This document shows positions 1 to 7,218 of a stretch of 45,565 bases of DNA, in pieces; position 1 is the first letter of the stretch, and the number at the start of each line of letters is the position of its first letter. Below the pieces are notes generated by a model. The model made no database searches. It was not told where the DNA came from and saw only the letters and a list, made by a program, of their open reading frames with translations. Source of the DNA: Methanosarcinales archaeon (GTDB lineage: Archaea > Halobacteriota > Syntropharchaeia > Alkanophagales > Methanospirareceae); contig JAUWQN010000006.1 of the NCBI GenBank assembly GCA_030611045.1, positions 1-45,565 on the forward strand. Reading direction: 5' to 3'. The translations under genes and the position numbers were made by a program.

Positions 1-278
1 ATTTAAGCTTATATTGGGGCAATAGCCGTTCACAAAGGGTGCTTTTATTCCCCTGATGACGCATATCTGTTATTGACTACGTATGTGAATAGCTAATCAA
101 ATGCCTCCGTTTACTGGAAATAGTGGCAAAGTTTGTTGATATAAAGTCGGTGATTATTTATACTCTGAAACTTAGGCTACTACCGGTTCTTTTTAAAAAA
201 GAAAGTGTTTTGACATTGCTGAAAGCAATGGAACGGCGAAGCCGTTCAAAAAAGAAAAAGTGTAAGAAACAGTTTTTA
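1..278. other. Left-edge intergenic region
   Basis: I see no convincing coding frame here. The only clear structure is near the right end: an A/T palindrome of the form TTCTTTT...AAAAGAA at about 187-203 and two abutting hairpins at 214-247. These lie downstream of the minus-strand RNase III gene and probably mark its transcript end. Confidence 0.5.
214..247. terminator. Tandem hairpins after the RNase III gene
   Basis: Two perfect inverted repeats abut. CATTGC (214-219) pairs with GCAATG (225-230) around a 5-nt loop. GAACGGC (231-237) pairs with GCCGTTC (241-247) around GAA. Read on the minus strand, a T-rich stretch precedes them and the RNase III stop is about 32 nt upstream. A 3'-end stabiliser or terminator role is inferred. 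Confidence 0.45.
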
Positions 279-1061
279 CTACGAGCTTTTTAATTCCCAC
301 CCCCGCTCTTCCATGTAGTGATACGCCTGCTCAATAGCGTCCGTTTCGGCATCTTTTTTGGTATTAAACCATTCCTCGTTTCTCACTCCGCTTAATTTGA
401 CATATTCTCCTGTTGGAGCATCTTTAATCGCGCACGCCTTTATTCTCCACTGTTTCTGGTGTGCCGCTCCTTGTGACTCATACGTGAACTTTATTTCTGG
501 ATTGCCACGGTTTTTCTCCCTGAACTTGTTCTCAAACTGGTTTCTAATGGGTAGGAAGTCTTCTACAGCAGACATCTTCTCCTGCAACCGCTCAAAGATC
601 AGAAATTTCTGTAGGAACTTCTTTACCGCCGCCATTCCCTGTGAGCCTTTGCCATCCCAATAGATCGCACCGCAAACGGCCTCGAAAACGTCTGCAATCA
701 CCTTTGAGCTTATGTTATCTTTTTCTTCGCTTGCTCTGATGTAATCCCTGAGCCCTATTTTTTCACCATATTCGGCCAATCTCTGATTATTCTCAAGTTC
801 AGACTTAAGAAAGGTCATCTTCCCTTCATCGAGCGATTCTTCCGCCATGAGGTTCTCTGTTAGTATCAGACTGATAACGCGGTCTCCGAGAAATTCGAGT
901 TTTTGGTAATCTGAGGAACCGGGATGCTCTTTAGAATACGAACTCGTGGTTATCGCCACTTCCAGAAGTTTTTGGTTCTTGAAGTGGTAGTCAATGAGCT
1001 GTTCTAATTCTGAGAGTTTTTCTGTTATATCTTCGTTTCCTGTTTCCGTTGGTTCGTTCAT
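279..1061 (-). CDS. rnc: Ribonuclease III
   Basis: Double-stranded-RNA endonuclease of the RNase III family, 260 residues from the chosen start. The N-terminal nuclease domain shows the signature EFLGD at residues 56-60 and the second acidic cluster ADVFEA (D124, E127), so both catalytic acidic sites look intact. Residues about 165-255 resemble a C-terminal dsRNA-binding domain rich in Lys, Gln and aromatics. I place the start at the ATG at 1061, which shares its A with the TGA of the upstream toxin fragment. A longer frame to 1097 would lie wholly inside that fragment. RNase III is standard in bacteria and scarce in archaea, so lateral acquisition is likely. The substrates are not evident from the context. 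Confidence 0.88.
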   Translation of the reverse strand: MNEPTETGNEDITEKLSELEQLIDYHFKNQKLLEVAITTSSYSKEHPGSSDYQKLEFLGDRVISLILTENLMAEESLDEGKMTFLKSELENNQRLAEYGEKIGLRDYIRASEEKDNISSKVIADVFEAVCGAIYWDGKGSQGMAAVKKFLQKFLIFERLQEKMSAVEDFLPIRNQFENKFREKNRGNPEIKFTYESQGAAHQKQWRIKACAIKDAPTGEYVKLSGVRNEEWFNTKKDAETDAIEQAYHYMEERGWELKSS

Positions 1062-1225
1062 CAAAATCCAATTTTGTATTTCCGATATGTGCCCCAATAA
1101 AACTCATAGAGTGAAATGGTGGAGATAGCATGCCTTCCCTCCGCGTCTAACTCTCTTGCTTTTTCCAGTACCCCTTTTCCTCCGATATCAATCTCAATTA
1201 ACACGCTTGTATCTAACAGCTTCAT
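1061..1225 (-). pseudogene. VapC-like PIN toxin, N-terminal fragment
   Basis: A 54-residue frame begins MKLLDTSVLIE, the typical start of a PIN-domain ribonuclease toxin with its first catalytic Asp at residue 5. It continues to SLYEFYWG, where the next conserved Glu sits, then stops after KIGF. Complete VapC proteins run to about 130 residues, so the C-terminal half with the remaining acidic residues is missing. Its TGA overlaps the ATG of the RNase III gene. The sequence therefore looks like a toxin gene cut off where foreign DNA joined it, although translational coupling to RNase III is possible. It lies 2 nt after the antitoxin remnant. Confidence 0.7.
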
Positions 1226-1226
1226 T

Positions 1227-1465
1227 TTATACCCGTTCTTTACCGAGTTTCTTTAATGTTAGGTTACCAGCCCTTTTCAACTCTCGTTTCACTTCGTCCC
1301 AATCTTCCTTTGAGAGTATCTGAGTGCCAACAACATCTTCTATGCACAGATTCTTTCTTGAAAGACGCAGTATAACACCGTTTAAGCTCTCTTTATCTTT
1401 TTTCCCCTAAAAGCTAAAAGCGCTTTATACACCACTTCCTTAATCGGGATTGTTATTTCTCCCAT
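1227..1465 (-). pseudogene. VapB-like antitoxin, frameshifted
   Basis: The first frame reads MGEITIPIKEVVYKALLAF and ends early after a G4-A6 run. Shifting frame at that run opens a continuous reading through KKDKESLNGVILRLS to a TAA at 1227. The restored product of about 79 residues looks like a short VapB/UPF0330-type antitoxin. It is placed directly upstream of the toxin fragment, as in normal vapBC pairs. The frameshift at a homopolymer could be genuine decay or an assembly error; the truncated partner favours decay. Confidence 0.6.
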
Positions 1466-1620
1466 TATTCGTCATTTATACTTACGCTACAACGAAATAA
1501 AGAGATAATCGTGTAGCCACAAACAAGGATTGGAAAAATAGAAGAAGAGGACATGCCTATCTATGTCCTCTAACTGCTGCGTTTATTCGCTCTACTTATC
1601 GACGACTGCCTTTGGACTTA

Positions 1621-2526
1621 CTAAAGCCCTAACACCTCTTTAAGCTTGAACTGGTATTTTCCCAATGTACCGCCGAAGTTACCTGCTGTTATTTTCACCA
1701 CGCCCGGAACTTTCACCGCCGCTTTTATTCCCTCACGCATTGCGTCCTTAACTGCTTCTTCACTAACGCCATCTATCACTATCTCCAAAACGCCATTTAC
1801 ATCCGCTGGCAGCTCCGACCCTTCTATTTTGTCTTTTAGCGTAGGACAATACTTCTCATTTACCGTTGCATGCATAAACTTGTACTTCTGAGAGCCCGTT
1901 TTTGAGCCAGATGCGACAATACCACCAGTAAAAGGAGTTATTGCACCTTCTACCCGCCCTATAGCTGCAACAGCATCCTCAGCCGCGGTTAATGCTGACA
2001 TCGGATCTTTCGCGAGGATAAAGAAATTACCACCGGCAACGCCTGCCTTTGCGCCTAAGTTCTTCTCCACCACGAATTCGCCACCCATTACAGGAACCTT
2101 CGCCACTGCTCTACCACCAACTTCCTCCTCCGACTCGAACCCGTCACCGAAGAATTTTAGCTTGAAGCCGGTATTGAACTCTTTCTCAGTTTCTTCCTTC
2201 TTCAGCGCGTTAAAAGCCGATGCAGTCGCACAGGTGAGCACGCACTGTCCTATCCTCGCAAGCAGTTGCTCATCAAGCGCCTTGTAGCCAAATGTGCAGA
2301 TAAGTACCGCAACGCCTGGTCGCCCATCCGGAGTCTCTTCTGCAGGTACTGTTACATCCACGCCAGCCTCTGCAGGGCACATTATTACAGACGTGCCGAA
2401 ACCCGTCGTCTCTTTCGCCGCTACCATCGCCCATTTCTCGTTCACCGCCGTTATCAACACACGTGCAACCTTTATCGGGAACGCTTCAGCAAATGTATCC
2501 TCTATCTCTACTCCTTCTAATTCCAT
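1621..2526 (-). CDS. ftr: Formylmethanofuran:tetrahydromethanopterin N-formyltransferase
   Basis: Ftr transfers the formyl group between formylmethanofuran and tetrahydromethanopterin, the second step of CO2 reduction to methane or its reverse in methane oxidation. The protein is 301 residues, the usual family length (about 297). It opens with the characteristic GVEIEDTFAEAFP and carries the conserved block TGFGTSVIMCPAEAG near residue 45. It is a soluble cytoplasmic enzyme. The gene sits 66 nt downstream of cofC, whose product belongs to F420 synthesis, so both serve C1 metabolism and may share a transcript. This is the clearest metabolic marker in the window for a methanogen, ANME or Archaeoglobus-type archaeon. 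Confidence 0.96.
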   Translation of the reverse strand: MELEGVEIEDTFAEAFPIKVARVLITAVNEKWAMVAAKETTGFGTSVIMCPAEAGVDVTVPAEETPDGRPGVAVLICTFGYKALDEQLLARIGQCVLTCATASAFNALKKEETEKEFNTGFKLKFFGDGFESEEEVGGRAVAKVPVMGGEFVVEKNLGAKAGVAGGNFFILAKDPMSALTAAEDAVAAIGRVEGAITPFTGGIVASGSKTGSQKYKFMHATVNEKYCPTLKDKIEGSELPADVNGVLEIVIDGVSEEAVKDAMREGIKAAVKVPGVVKITAGNFGGTLGKYQFKLKEVLGL

Positions 2527-2592
2527 CTTTTTCCACCTTGATGAAGGAAGAGGGTAGCGAAGTACTAATAGTTTTCTATTTATATCTATTTC

Positions 2593-3294
2593 CTATCTGC
2601 CTACCACCGCTCGGCTCTTTGAATTTTTATCCACATTAAGAAAAACGCCGATACGACGTAGATAGTCCGCCGAGAAGCCATTACCATGAATCAATAACTC
2701 TATCAAGTCTTCTACCTCGTCTATATCCGCACTGATAAAGAATGAATCATAAACCACGTGGCTCAAATTCCTCCGCTTCGCCGTTTCTATATGCGCCGAA
2801 AAGCTTAGACCATAATAAGAGACAGAGAAAGCGTACGGCTTTCGCAGGAATAAAGCGTTTGTGCCTCCTTTTCGCCCTGGTACTATCACCACTTCCTCCA
2901 CATGCTCGAGAATTTTATTTATGTTTTCAGGCGTAGTCAGCGGGACATCAGCCATTATTATCAGCACTGGCTCTTTCTCCTCTGTTATCGCCTCGTTTAG
3001 CACTTCGTTTAGCCCCCTTTCGTCCTCTCTGACGTCCACCTTTAATGTTGAGGTTAAGTCTAACGCACCATTCAACTGTGCTTCTTTTGCTAATCCATCT
3101 CCATCCAAAGAGCTTGTTGAAATTATCTCTACTTCTTCTATTTTCGACTCGGATAACGCAGCTAAAACATCCTTCAGCATGCTTATGGCAAGTTCTTCTC
3201 TTTCGTTCTCGCTTAAAAAATCCCCCAATCTCGATTTTGCACCTTCCTTCTTAAATGGTATAATTGCCTTCACGCCCATACTGTCTACCATCAT
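2593..3294 (-). CDS. cofC: 2-phospho-L-lactate guanylyltransferase (CofC)
   Basis: CofC activates 2-phospholactate (or phosphoenolpyruvate) with GTP to form the side-chain precursor of coenzyme F420. The sequence has the nucleotidyltransferase start VKAIIPFKKEGAKSRLG, in which the Lys/Arg residues bind the GTP phosphates. It also has IIMADVPLTTPENI around residue 110, whose Asp belongs to the metal site, and GGTNALFLRKP. Length (233 aa) fits the family. The true start may be the ATG at 3279, since residues 1-5 are not conserved. It lies between ftr and rpo3 on the minus strand. Confidence 0.9.
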   Translation of the reverse strand: MMVDSMGVKAIIPFKKEGAKSRLGDFLSENEREELAISMLKDVLAALSESKIEEVEIISTSSLDGDGLAKEAQLNGALDLTSTLKVDVREDERGLNEVLNEAITEEKEPVLIIMADVPLTTPENINKILEHVEEVVIVPGRKGGTNALFLRKPYAFSVSYYGLSFSAHIETAKRRNLSHVVYDSFFISADIDEVEDLIELLIHGNGFSADYLRRIGVFLNVDKNSKSRAVVGR

Positions 3295-3382
3295 AGTAGT
3301 AAAAAAATCTTCCGATAATTGGCTACTAAGTCGGAAACTAAAAAAAGATTCTTTTAAATTACTTTAGGTTTTGAATTTGTAA

Positions 3383-4048
3383 TTAGGATTCGGAAGGTTT
3401 AGACTGCTCGTTCAGTTCATCAAGCACACTCTCGCACTTTCCGCGCATTATCCTCGTTGCTTCTTCTATTATCATATCCACTGGCAAAGCGCCATCGCTC
3501 TCAACAGTAAAAAGTAAAGAGTTCTTATGCTTATGCTCTTCGTCTGGCATATCTTTGTAACTACAGGCACTAACAGGCTGCCATTTCGCATGCTCTTTCC
3601 CTCTGCCCAGTTTTGCTATCGCTTCGAGCGCTATCTTTTGCCGCGCAACAGATTTTATACCGCCAACTTCTCGCTCCGATGAAATCAACTTCACAATCGG
3701 GATATTTCCAAACGCCGCCTCCACGTTGGGCTCAGACGAGATGAGCTCCTTAGAATAAACCATCGTGTACCCCGCTCTTGCCGGGCTTATCGCCTTTAAC
3801 GTCAGCGAAACCCGGTCATCAGCACCATAATCACTAAGGTCCGTCTTCAAGGGTATCAGAGCTAACCGCAGCGCTAATTGCTCATCGTATAATAAAGAGG
3901 TGTTATCGTGGATGTTCACTTCATCAATTGCAAGCTTCGGCACTTCTGCAATCATTGCTCTCCTCAGCGCATTTGCAAAACGCAGATTCACACCAGAAAG
4001 CATGAATTTTACTTCATTTTCCCCGCGGTCCAATATTTTTACGTCCAT
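3383..4048 (-). CDS. rpo3: DNA-directed RNA polymerase subunit Rpo3 (RpoD)
   Basis: Archaeal counterpart of bacterial alpha and eukaryal Rpb3; with Rpo11 it nucleates polymerase assembly. It begins MDVKILDRGENEVKFML and has the alpha-type block RFANALRRAMIAEVP followed by DEQLALRLALIPL. At 221 residues it is a short form. I see only one Cys in the region SACSYKD and one near the C-terminus, so the ferredoxin-like iron-sulfur domain found in some archaeal Rpo3 proteins is absent. The longer frame to 4096 would translate the hairpin leader, so ATG 4048 is preferred. It follows rps11, the usual archaeal order. Confidence 0.95.
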   Translation of the reverse strand: MDVKILDRGENEVKFMLSGVNLRFANALRRAMIAEVPKLAIDEVNIHDNTSLLYDEQLALRLALIPLKTDLSDYGADDRVSLTLKAISPARAGYTMVYSKELISSEPNVEAAFGNIPIVKLISSEREVGGIKSVARQKIALEAIAKLGRGKEHAKWQPVSACSYKDMPDEEHKHKNSLLFTVESDGALPVDMIIEEATRIMRGKCESVLDELNEQSKPSES

Positions 4049-4070
4049 TTCAAACTTTTTGCTCCGCAAT

Positions 4071-4111
4071 CGCGGGCTCCGCCCGCGTCCCCGCAAGCCC
4101 CGAAAGGGCTT
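4071..4111 (-). promoter_or_regulatory. Double-hairpin leader upstream of rpo3
   Basis: CGCGGGC (4071-4077) pairs with GCCCGCG (4081-4087) around TCC. AAGCCC (4095-4100) pairs with GGGCTT (4106-4111) around CGAAA. In the minus-strand transcript the proximal hairpin ends 22 nt before the rpo3 ATG. The same architecture and spacer (CCCCG) recur upstream of rps13 at 5663-5701. Whether it is a dispersed repeat, a leader or a processing site cannot be settled here. Confidence 0.5.
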
Positions 4112-4183
4112 ACTTTATTAAAAACGCTTGCGCCATTTTTGCAAGCAACAACATTTGCTAAAAATAATATAAATAATGCTAAA

Positions 4184-4573
4184 CTAAACTCTTCTTCCTC
4201 GCTTGCCACCGGGACGCTTTGTGCCGTCGTGTGGTATCGGCGTCACATCCTCTATTCTGCCTATTCGCAGCCCAGCCCGAGCAAAAGCTCTTATCGCTGC
4301 CTGCGCACCCGGAGCGGTCGATCGTGATTTACGCCCTGCCGCCGCTTTTACTTTCACGCGTAGCCCTGTTATTTCACGCTCTTTAAGTTTCTCCGCAAGT
4401 TGGATTGCCATCTGCATCGCGGTATACGGAGAACTCTCATCACGGTCCGCTTTTGCCACCATCCCTCCAGAAGATTGTGCAATCGTTTCCGCACCCGTCA
4501 TATCGGTGATCGTGATAATGGTGTTATTAAACGAAGAAAATATATGCGCTATTGCCCATCGCTCCACGAACAT
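4184..4573 (-). CDS. rps11: Small ribosomal subunit protein uS11
   Basis: uS11 (129 aa) is a 30S platform protein. The sequence has the family's [18 protein letters not shown] near the N-terminus and the very basic C-terminal tail [16 protein letters not shown], which contacts 16S rRNA. It follows rps4 by 2 nt and precedes rpo3, the canonical archaeal arrangement S13-S4-S11-RpoD. The ATG at 4573 gives a full-length archaeal uS11. Confidence 0.97.
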   Translation of the reverse strand: MFVERWAIAHIFSSFNNTIITITDMTGAETIAQSSGGMVAKADRDESSPYTAMQMAIQLAEKLKEREITGLRVKVKAAAGRKSRSTAPGAQAAIRAFARAGLRIGRIEDVTPIPHDGTKRPGGKRGRRV

Positions 4574-4575
4574 TT

Positions 4576-5124
4576 TTATTCAGTTGCCTCCTCTACTTTC
4601 CCTTTCGCCTCTGCAATGATAGGCGCTTCCCCATAGTAGCCGATTTGCCTTTCCTCCTCCAGGTCTACCACATAAGAAGGAATAGTAACCCGTCTACCAT
4701 CAACCGCAATATGACCGTGAACGATAAGTTGTCTGGCGTGTTTTGACGAATTAGACAGCCCCTTTTTATGTACTCTTGTCTGTAGCCGCCTTTCTAAGAT
4801 ATCCTCTACGTTCAGCGCCAAAACATCTTCTAATCTCGCGCTCTCACCTTCACTCGCCTTCAATATACCCCGCCTTCGTAAGGCCGCCGAGATGGCTTCT
4901 TTCTTCTGTAATGTATGTTCTGAGGGTTTCATCCCTGCTATCTCCGCTAAAATCGCTCTTATTTCCCTTCGGTATCTTTTTATGACGCTTGCAGCCCTCC
5001 ATATCTCTCTCTTGTTCTTCAATCCGTACATCTCGACTAACTCTTTCTCCGCCTTTATCCTTGTTATCTCCCAAGGCCTTCTTGGCCTTTCATATCGCTT
5101 CTTGCTTCTCTTTGGATGCCCCAT
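4576..5124 (-). CDS. rps4: Small ribosomal subunit protein uS4
   Basis: uS4 (182 aa) is a primary 16S-binding assembly protein. It starts [19 protein letters not shown], typical of archaeal and eukaryal uS4. The S4 RNA-binding domain lies at about residues 105-165 ([20 protein letters not shown], then [17 protein letters not shown]). Its ATG is 1 nt beyond the rps13 stop and its stop is 2 nt before rps11, so the three are cotranscribed and probably translationally coupled. Confidence 0.97.
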   Translation of the reverse strand: MGHPKRSKKRYERPRRPWEITRIKAEKELVEMYGLKNKREIWRAASVIKRYRREIRAILAEIAGMKPSEHTLQKKEAISAALRRRGILKASEGESARLEDVLALNVEDILERRLQTRVHKKGLSNSSKHARQLIVHGHIAVDGRRVTIPSYVVDLEEERQIGYYGEAPIIAEAKGKVEEATE

Positions 5125-5125
5125 T

Positions 5126-5644
5126 TTATCTACCTCTTTCTCTTGCTCCGCCCTTTGCCGCTGCTGCTAATTGCTTCTTTCTTATTACGCCCACCACCAA
5201 TCCTCTCCGTCCGGTTGATTTTGTCCTTTGTCCTCGCACTTTCAATCCCCTTTCATGCCGTATGCCGCGGTAGGATCGTATCTTACGCAGCAAATTTATA
5301 TCCGCTCGTAACTGCAACATATGATCCGCACCCATGAGATGCTTGTCCGAGCCACTAAGCAAGTCCTTCCTCCTGTTCAGCATCCACCCCGGCAATCGCT
5401 TCTCAACAGTGTTAATAGCGCCCTTTAACCGCTCTATTTCATCGTCTGAGAGATCGCCCATCCTAAAGCCCGGGTCTATCCCCGTGGAAATAACAATTAC
5501 CTTCGCTACTCGCATTCCTACGCCCTTTATCCCGCATAGTGAATGCACTACGCTCCTTTTACCATCTAAGTCAGCATCCAAGATCCTGACAATATGCTTG
5601 AATTCCTCTTTCTCTTCCTCTTTCTTCTCCGCTTCTTCACTCAT
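5126..5644 (-). CDS. rps13: Small ribosomal subunit protein uS13
   Basis: uS13 (172 aa) sits in the 30S head and contacts the P-site tRNA and the inter-subunit bridge. After an acidic N-terminal extension of Glu/Lys repeats it reads HIVRILDADLDGKRSVVHSL, then the helix-hairpin-helix GIKGVGMRVAKVIV, and ends with the basic RGQRTKSTGRRG tail. A longer frame to 5779 would cross the leader hairpins and part of the tRNA gene, so ATG 5644 is the start. It is the first protein gene after the tRNA and heads the rps13-rps4-rps11-rpo3 unit. Confidence 0.96.
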   Translation of the reverse strand: MSEEAEKKEEEKEEFKHIVRILDADLDGKRSVVHSLCGIKGVGMRVAKVIVISTGIDPGFRMGDLSDDEIERLKGAINTVEKRLPGWMLNRRKDLLSGSDKHLMGADHMLQLRADINLLRKIRSYRGIRHERGLKVRGQRTKSTGRRGLVVGVIRKKQLAAAAKGGARERGR

Positions 5645-5662
5645 TTTTCTTTTAGCGCTGTA

Positions 5663-5701
5663 GGGCTCTGCCCCACGACCCCGAAAACCCTGTAAGGGTT
5701 T
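5663..5701 (-). promoter_or_regulatory. Double-hairpin leader upstream of rps13
   Basis: GGGC (5663-5666) pairs with GCCC (5670-5673) around TCT. AAACCC (5685-5690) pairs with GGGTTT (5696-5701) around TGTAA. In the transcript the proximal hairpin ends about 19 nt before the rps13 ATG. Order, orientation, loop position and the CCCCG spacer match the element upstream of rpo3. A T-rich stretch lies between it and the tRNA 3' end. Confidence 0.5.
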
Positions 5702-5736
5702 AGTTTTCTTTTTTCTGAAAAGAAAAAGTGTTGTTT

Positions 5737-5835
5737 CGCCGAGGAAGGGATTTGAACCCTTGAGTTCCTTTCGAAACACAGGCTATCTGGCCTTACGAGC
5801 TCCAGGCCTGCGCCTTACCGCTCAGCCACCTCGGC
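5737..5835 (-). tRNA. tRNA-Ser(GGA) with a 15-nt intron
   Basis: The acceptor stem GCCGAGG/CCTCGGC (5835-5829 with 5744-5738) closes a class II tRNA with discriminator G at 5737; CCA is not encoded. The anticodon stem is CAGGC/GCCTG and the mature loop CTGGAGA gives anticodon GGA (5803-5801), reading serine UCC/UCU. The long variable arm is GTTTC-GAAA-GGAAC and the T arm AAGGG/CCCTT encloses TTCAAAT. A 15-nt intron follows position 37. The 5' 21 nt of the gene also encode the end of Cbf5. Mature length without the intron is 84 nt. Confidence 0.93.
5785..5799 (-). other. tRNA-Ser intron (bulge-helix-bulge)
   Basis: Removing these 15 nt restores a normal 7-nt anticodon loop. The precursor folds into a bulge-helix-bulge: CTGG (loop positions 32-35) pairs with CCAG in the intron. 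One 3-nt bulge is AG|C at the 5' cut and the other AT|A at the 3' cut. A 2-bp inner stem is capped by a GTAA tetraloop. This is the substrate form for the archaeal tRNA-splicing endonuclease, at the canonical 37/38 site. Confidence 0.85.
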
Positions 5836-6822
5836 TTTACGCTTCCATCCCTTCGGATATATTCCGGGCTTCATAAGTACTTTCTTTGTTTCTACACATA
5901 TACCTTTTTCAGCTTTGTACATATCTCTCGAGTTCAGCGTTGCTTCGCCTCTGCCCACAGCCTCCCCTTTCACTGTATATATTACCACAGGATCGCCTAT
6001 ATTTATTCCTTCTTCTATCCTTGAAATCCCGGGGGCGGCGAGGTCCGCACCATGACATATCGCATCAACCGCGCTATCCTTTACAATTATACACGGAAGA
6101 TGCCCGACCGCGTATTCCATTGGCATGATGAGACCCCGTAGAAGGCTCTCGTCCCCTTCCTCAAAAAAGACATACGCATCTTTCAAGTCTTGCAATTTCG
6201 TAAGAGTATCCTCACCGAAGGGATATGATTTCGTCCTACGCAACTGCGACATATGCGCACCCACCCCTAATGCGAGCCCGATGTGATGGCAAAGCATTCT
6301 TATGTACGTCCCTGCCTCGCAACCCACTTTCATCAACACATCCTTACCCTCTATCTCTTTTAGCTCGATGTGATGCACGGTTCTTGTCCTTATCTGCCTC
6401 TTTACCGCGGACTTCAGCGGCGGTCTTTGGTATATCTCACCTATGAATTCACCACTCACCTTCCTCAGCTTATCCTCGCTAACCTCTCTGTGCAGCTTCA
6501 TCAGGCACACATATTCCTTATCGCTAACAAAAGTATCAGCTAACTTCCTTGACGCTCCGAGCAGAACAGGCAGCACTCCTGTGACCTTCGGGTCGAGCGT
6601 TCCTGTATGCGCCGCCTTATTTATCTTCAATATCTCTTTCACCCACGCAACAACCTCATGGGAGGTTGGACCCGCAGGCTTATCTATAATCACCACACCT
6701 TTATCGATATGCTCTTCTATCGAGCGGGTTTCTGGTGCACAGCCGTATCGTGGGTCTGTAACAGCAGGAGTTTTTTCCAATTCACATCTTTCTAACGGTT
6801 TATTCATTCTAATTTTAATCAT
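5815..6822 (-). CDS. cbf5: tRNA/rRNA pseudouridine synthase Cbf5
   Basis: Cbf5 is the catalytic subunit of archaeal H/ACA ribonucleoproteins and also makes pseudouridine 55 in tRNA. The TruB-type catalytic region is clear: KPAGPTSHEVVAWVKEIL, then HTGTLDPKVTGVLPVLLG with the catalytic Asp in GTLDP, then the YICLMK/LH motif region. A PUA RNA-binding domain follows at about residues 240-320. At 335 residues it is of archaeal length. The last six codons and the TAA are the first 21 nt of the tRNA-Ser gene on the same strand. The start could be the first or second Met (6822 or 6807). Confidence 0.95.
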   Translation of the reverse strand: MIKIRMNKPLERCELEKTPAVTDPRYGCAPETRSIEEHIDKGVVIIDKPAGPTSHEVVAWVKEILKINKAAHTGTLDPKVTGVLPVLLGASRKLADTFVSDKEYVCLMKLHREVSEDKLRKVSGEFIGEIYQRPPLKSAVKRQIRTRTVHHIELKEIEGKDVLMKVGCEAGTYIRMLCHHIGLALGVGAHMSQLRRTKSYPFGEDTLTKLQDLKDAYVFFEEGDESLLRGLIMPMEYAVGHLPCIIVKDSAVDAICHGADLAAPGISRIEEGINIGDPVVIYTVKGEAVGRGEATLNSRDMYKAEKGICVETKKVLMKPGIYPKGWKRKAEVAER

Positions 6823-6828
6823 CGGACA

Positions 6829-7024
6829 TTCTCTTTTAATTCCCTTTCGATTAAAATCCCACTTTCTGTTCCCTTAATGAATCTAATCCACAAATTTACG
6901 AAATTATGTTCAACATCTTCTCCCAATCTGCATTCCATTTTTCTGTAACGATTTTTCCCATATTCTGGCGAGTTAATTTCAATACAAAATCGAAATCTCC
7001 CGGGTGCGCATTACGGATTTTCAT
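6829..7024 (-). pseudogene. GNAT acetyltransferase remnant
   Basis: An ATG at 7024, overlapping the stop of the Xre gene, opens a 42-residue frame beginning MKIRNAHPGDFDFVLKLTRQ and ending at a TAA at 6896. This resembles the N-terminal strand and helix of a GNAT-fold acetyltransferase. A second frame continues as HNFVNLWIRFIKG to a stop near 6830, as if a frameshift and an internal deletion had removed the acetyl-CoA-binding core. Family assignment rests on about 35 residues only. Confidence 0.35.
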
Positions 7025-7218
7025 CTTTCTTCATAGATAAAGATATCCTCAATCGTTACGTCAAATAATCTCGCAAGTTTGAACGCCAGCTCTAACGAAG
7101 GGTTGTATTTTCTTTTCTCTATTGCATTTATGGTCTGCCTCGTTACACCCACTTTCTCAGCCAAGTCCTCCTGCGTTAAATCATGCATCGCTCTGAATAC
7201 CTTTAGTTTGTTCTTCAT
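7021..7218 (-). CDS. Xre-family transcriptional regulator
   Basis: A 65-residue protein made almost entirely of one helix-turn-helix domain: LTQEDLAEKVGVTRQTINAIEKRKYNPSLELAFKLARLF. It ends with VTIEDIFIYEE, typical of small Xre/HTH_3 regulators. Its ATG overlaps the end of the upstream DUF2178-like gene by 4 nt, so the two are coupled. Such regulators commonly accompany this membrane-protein family; the likely target is the local operon and the divergent ABC genes (inference). No ligand domain is present. Confidence 0.9.
   Translation of the reverse strand: MKNKLKVFRAMHDLTQEDLAEKVGVTRQTINAIEKRKYNPSLELAFKLARLFDVTIEDIFIYEER

Noticed and set aside
3999-4121. Extended Rpo3 N-terminus up to 4096
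   Set aside because: The extra residues come from translating the leader hairpins and no homologue has them.
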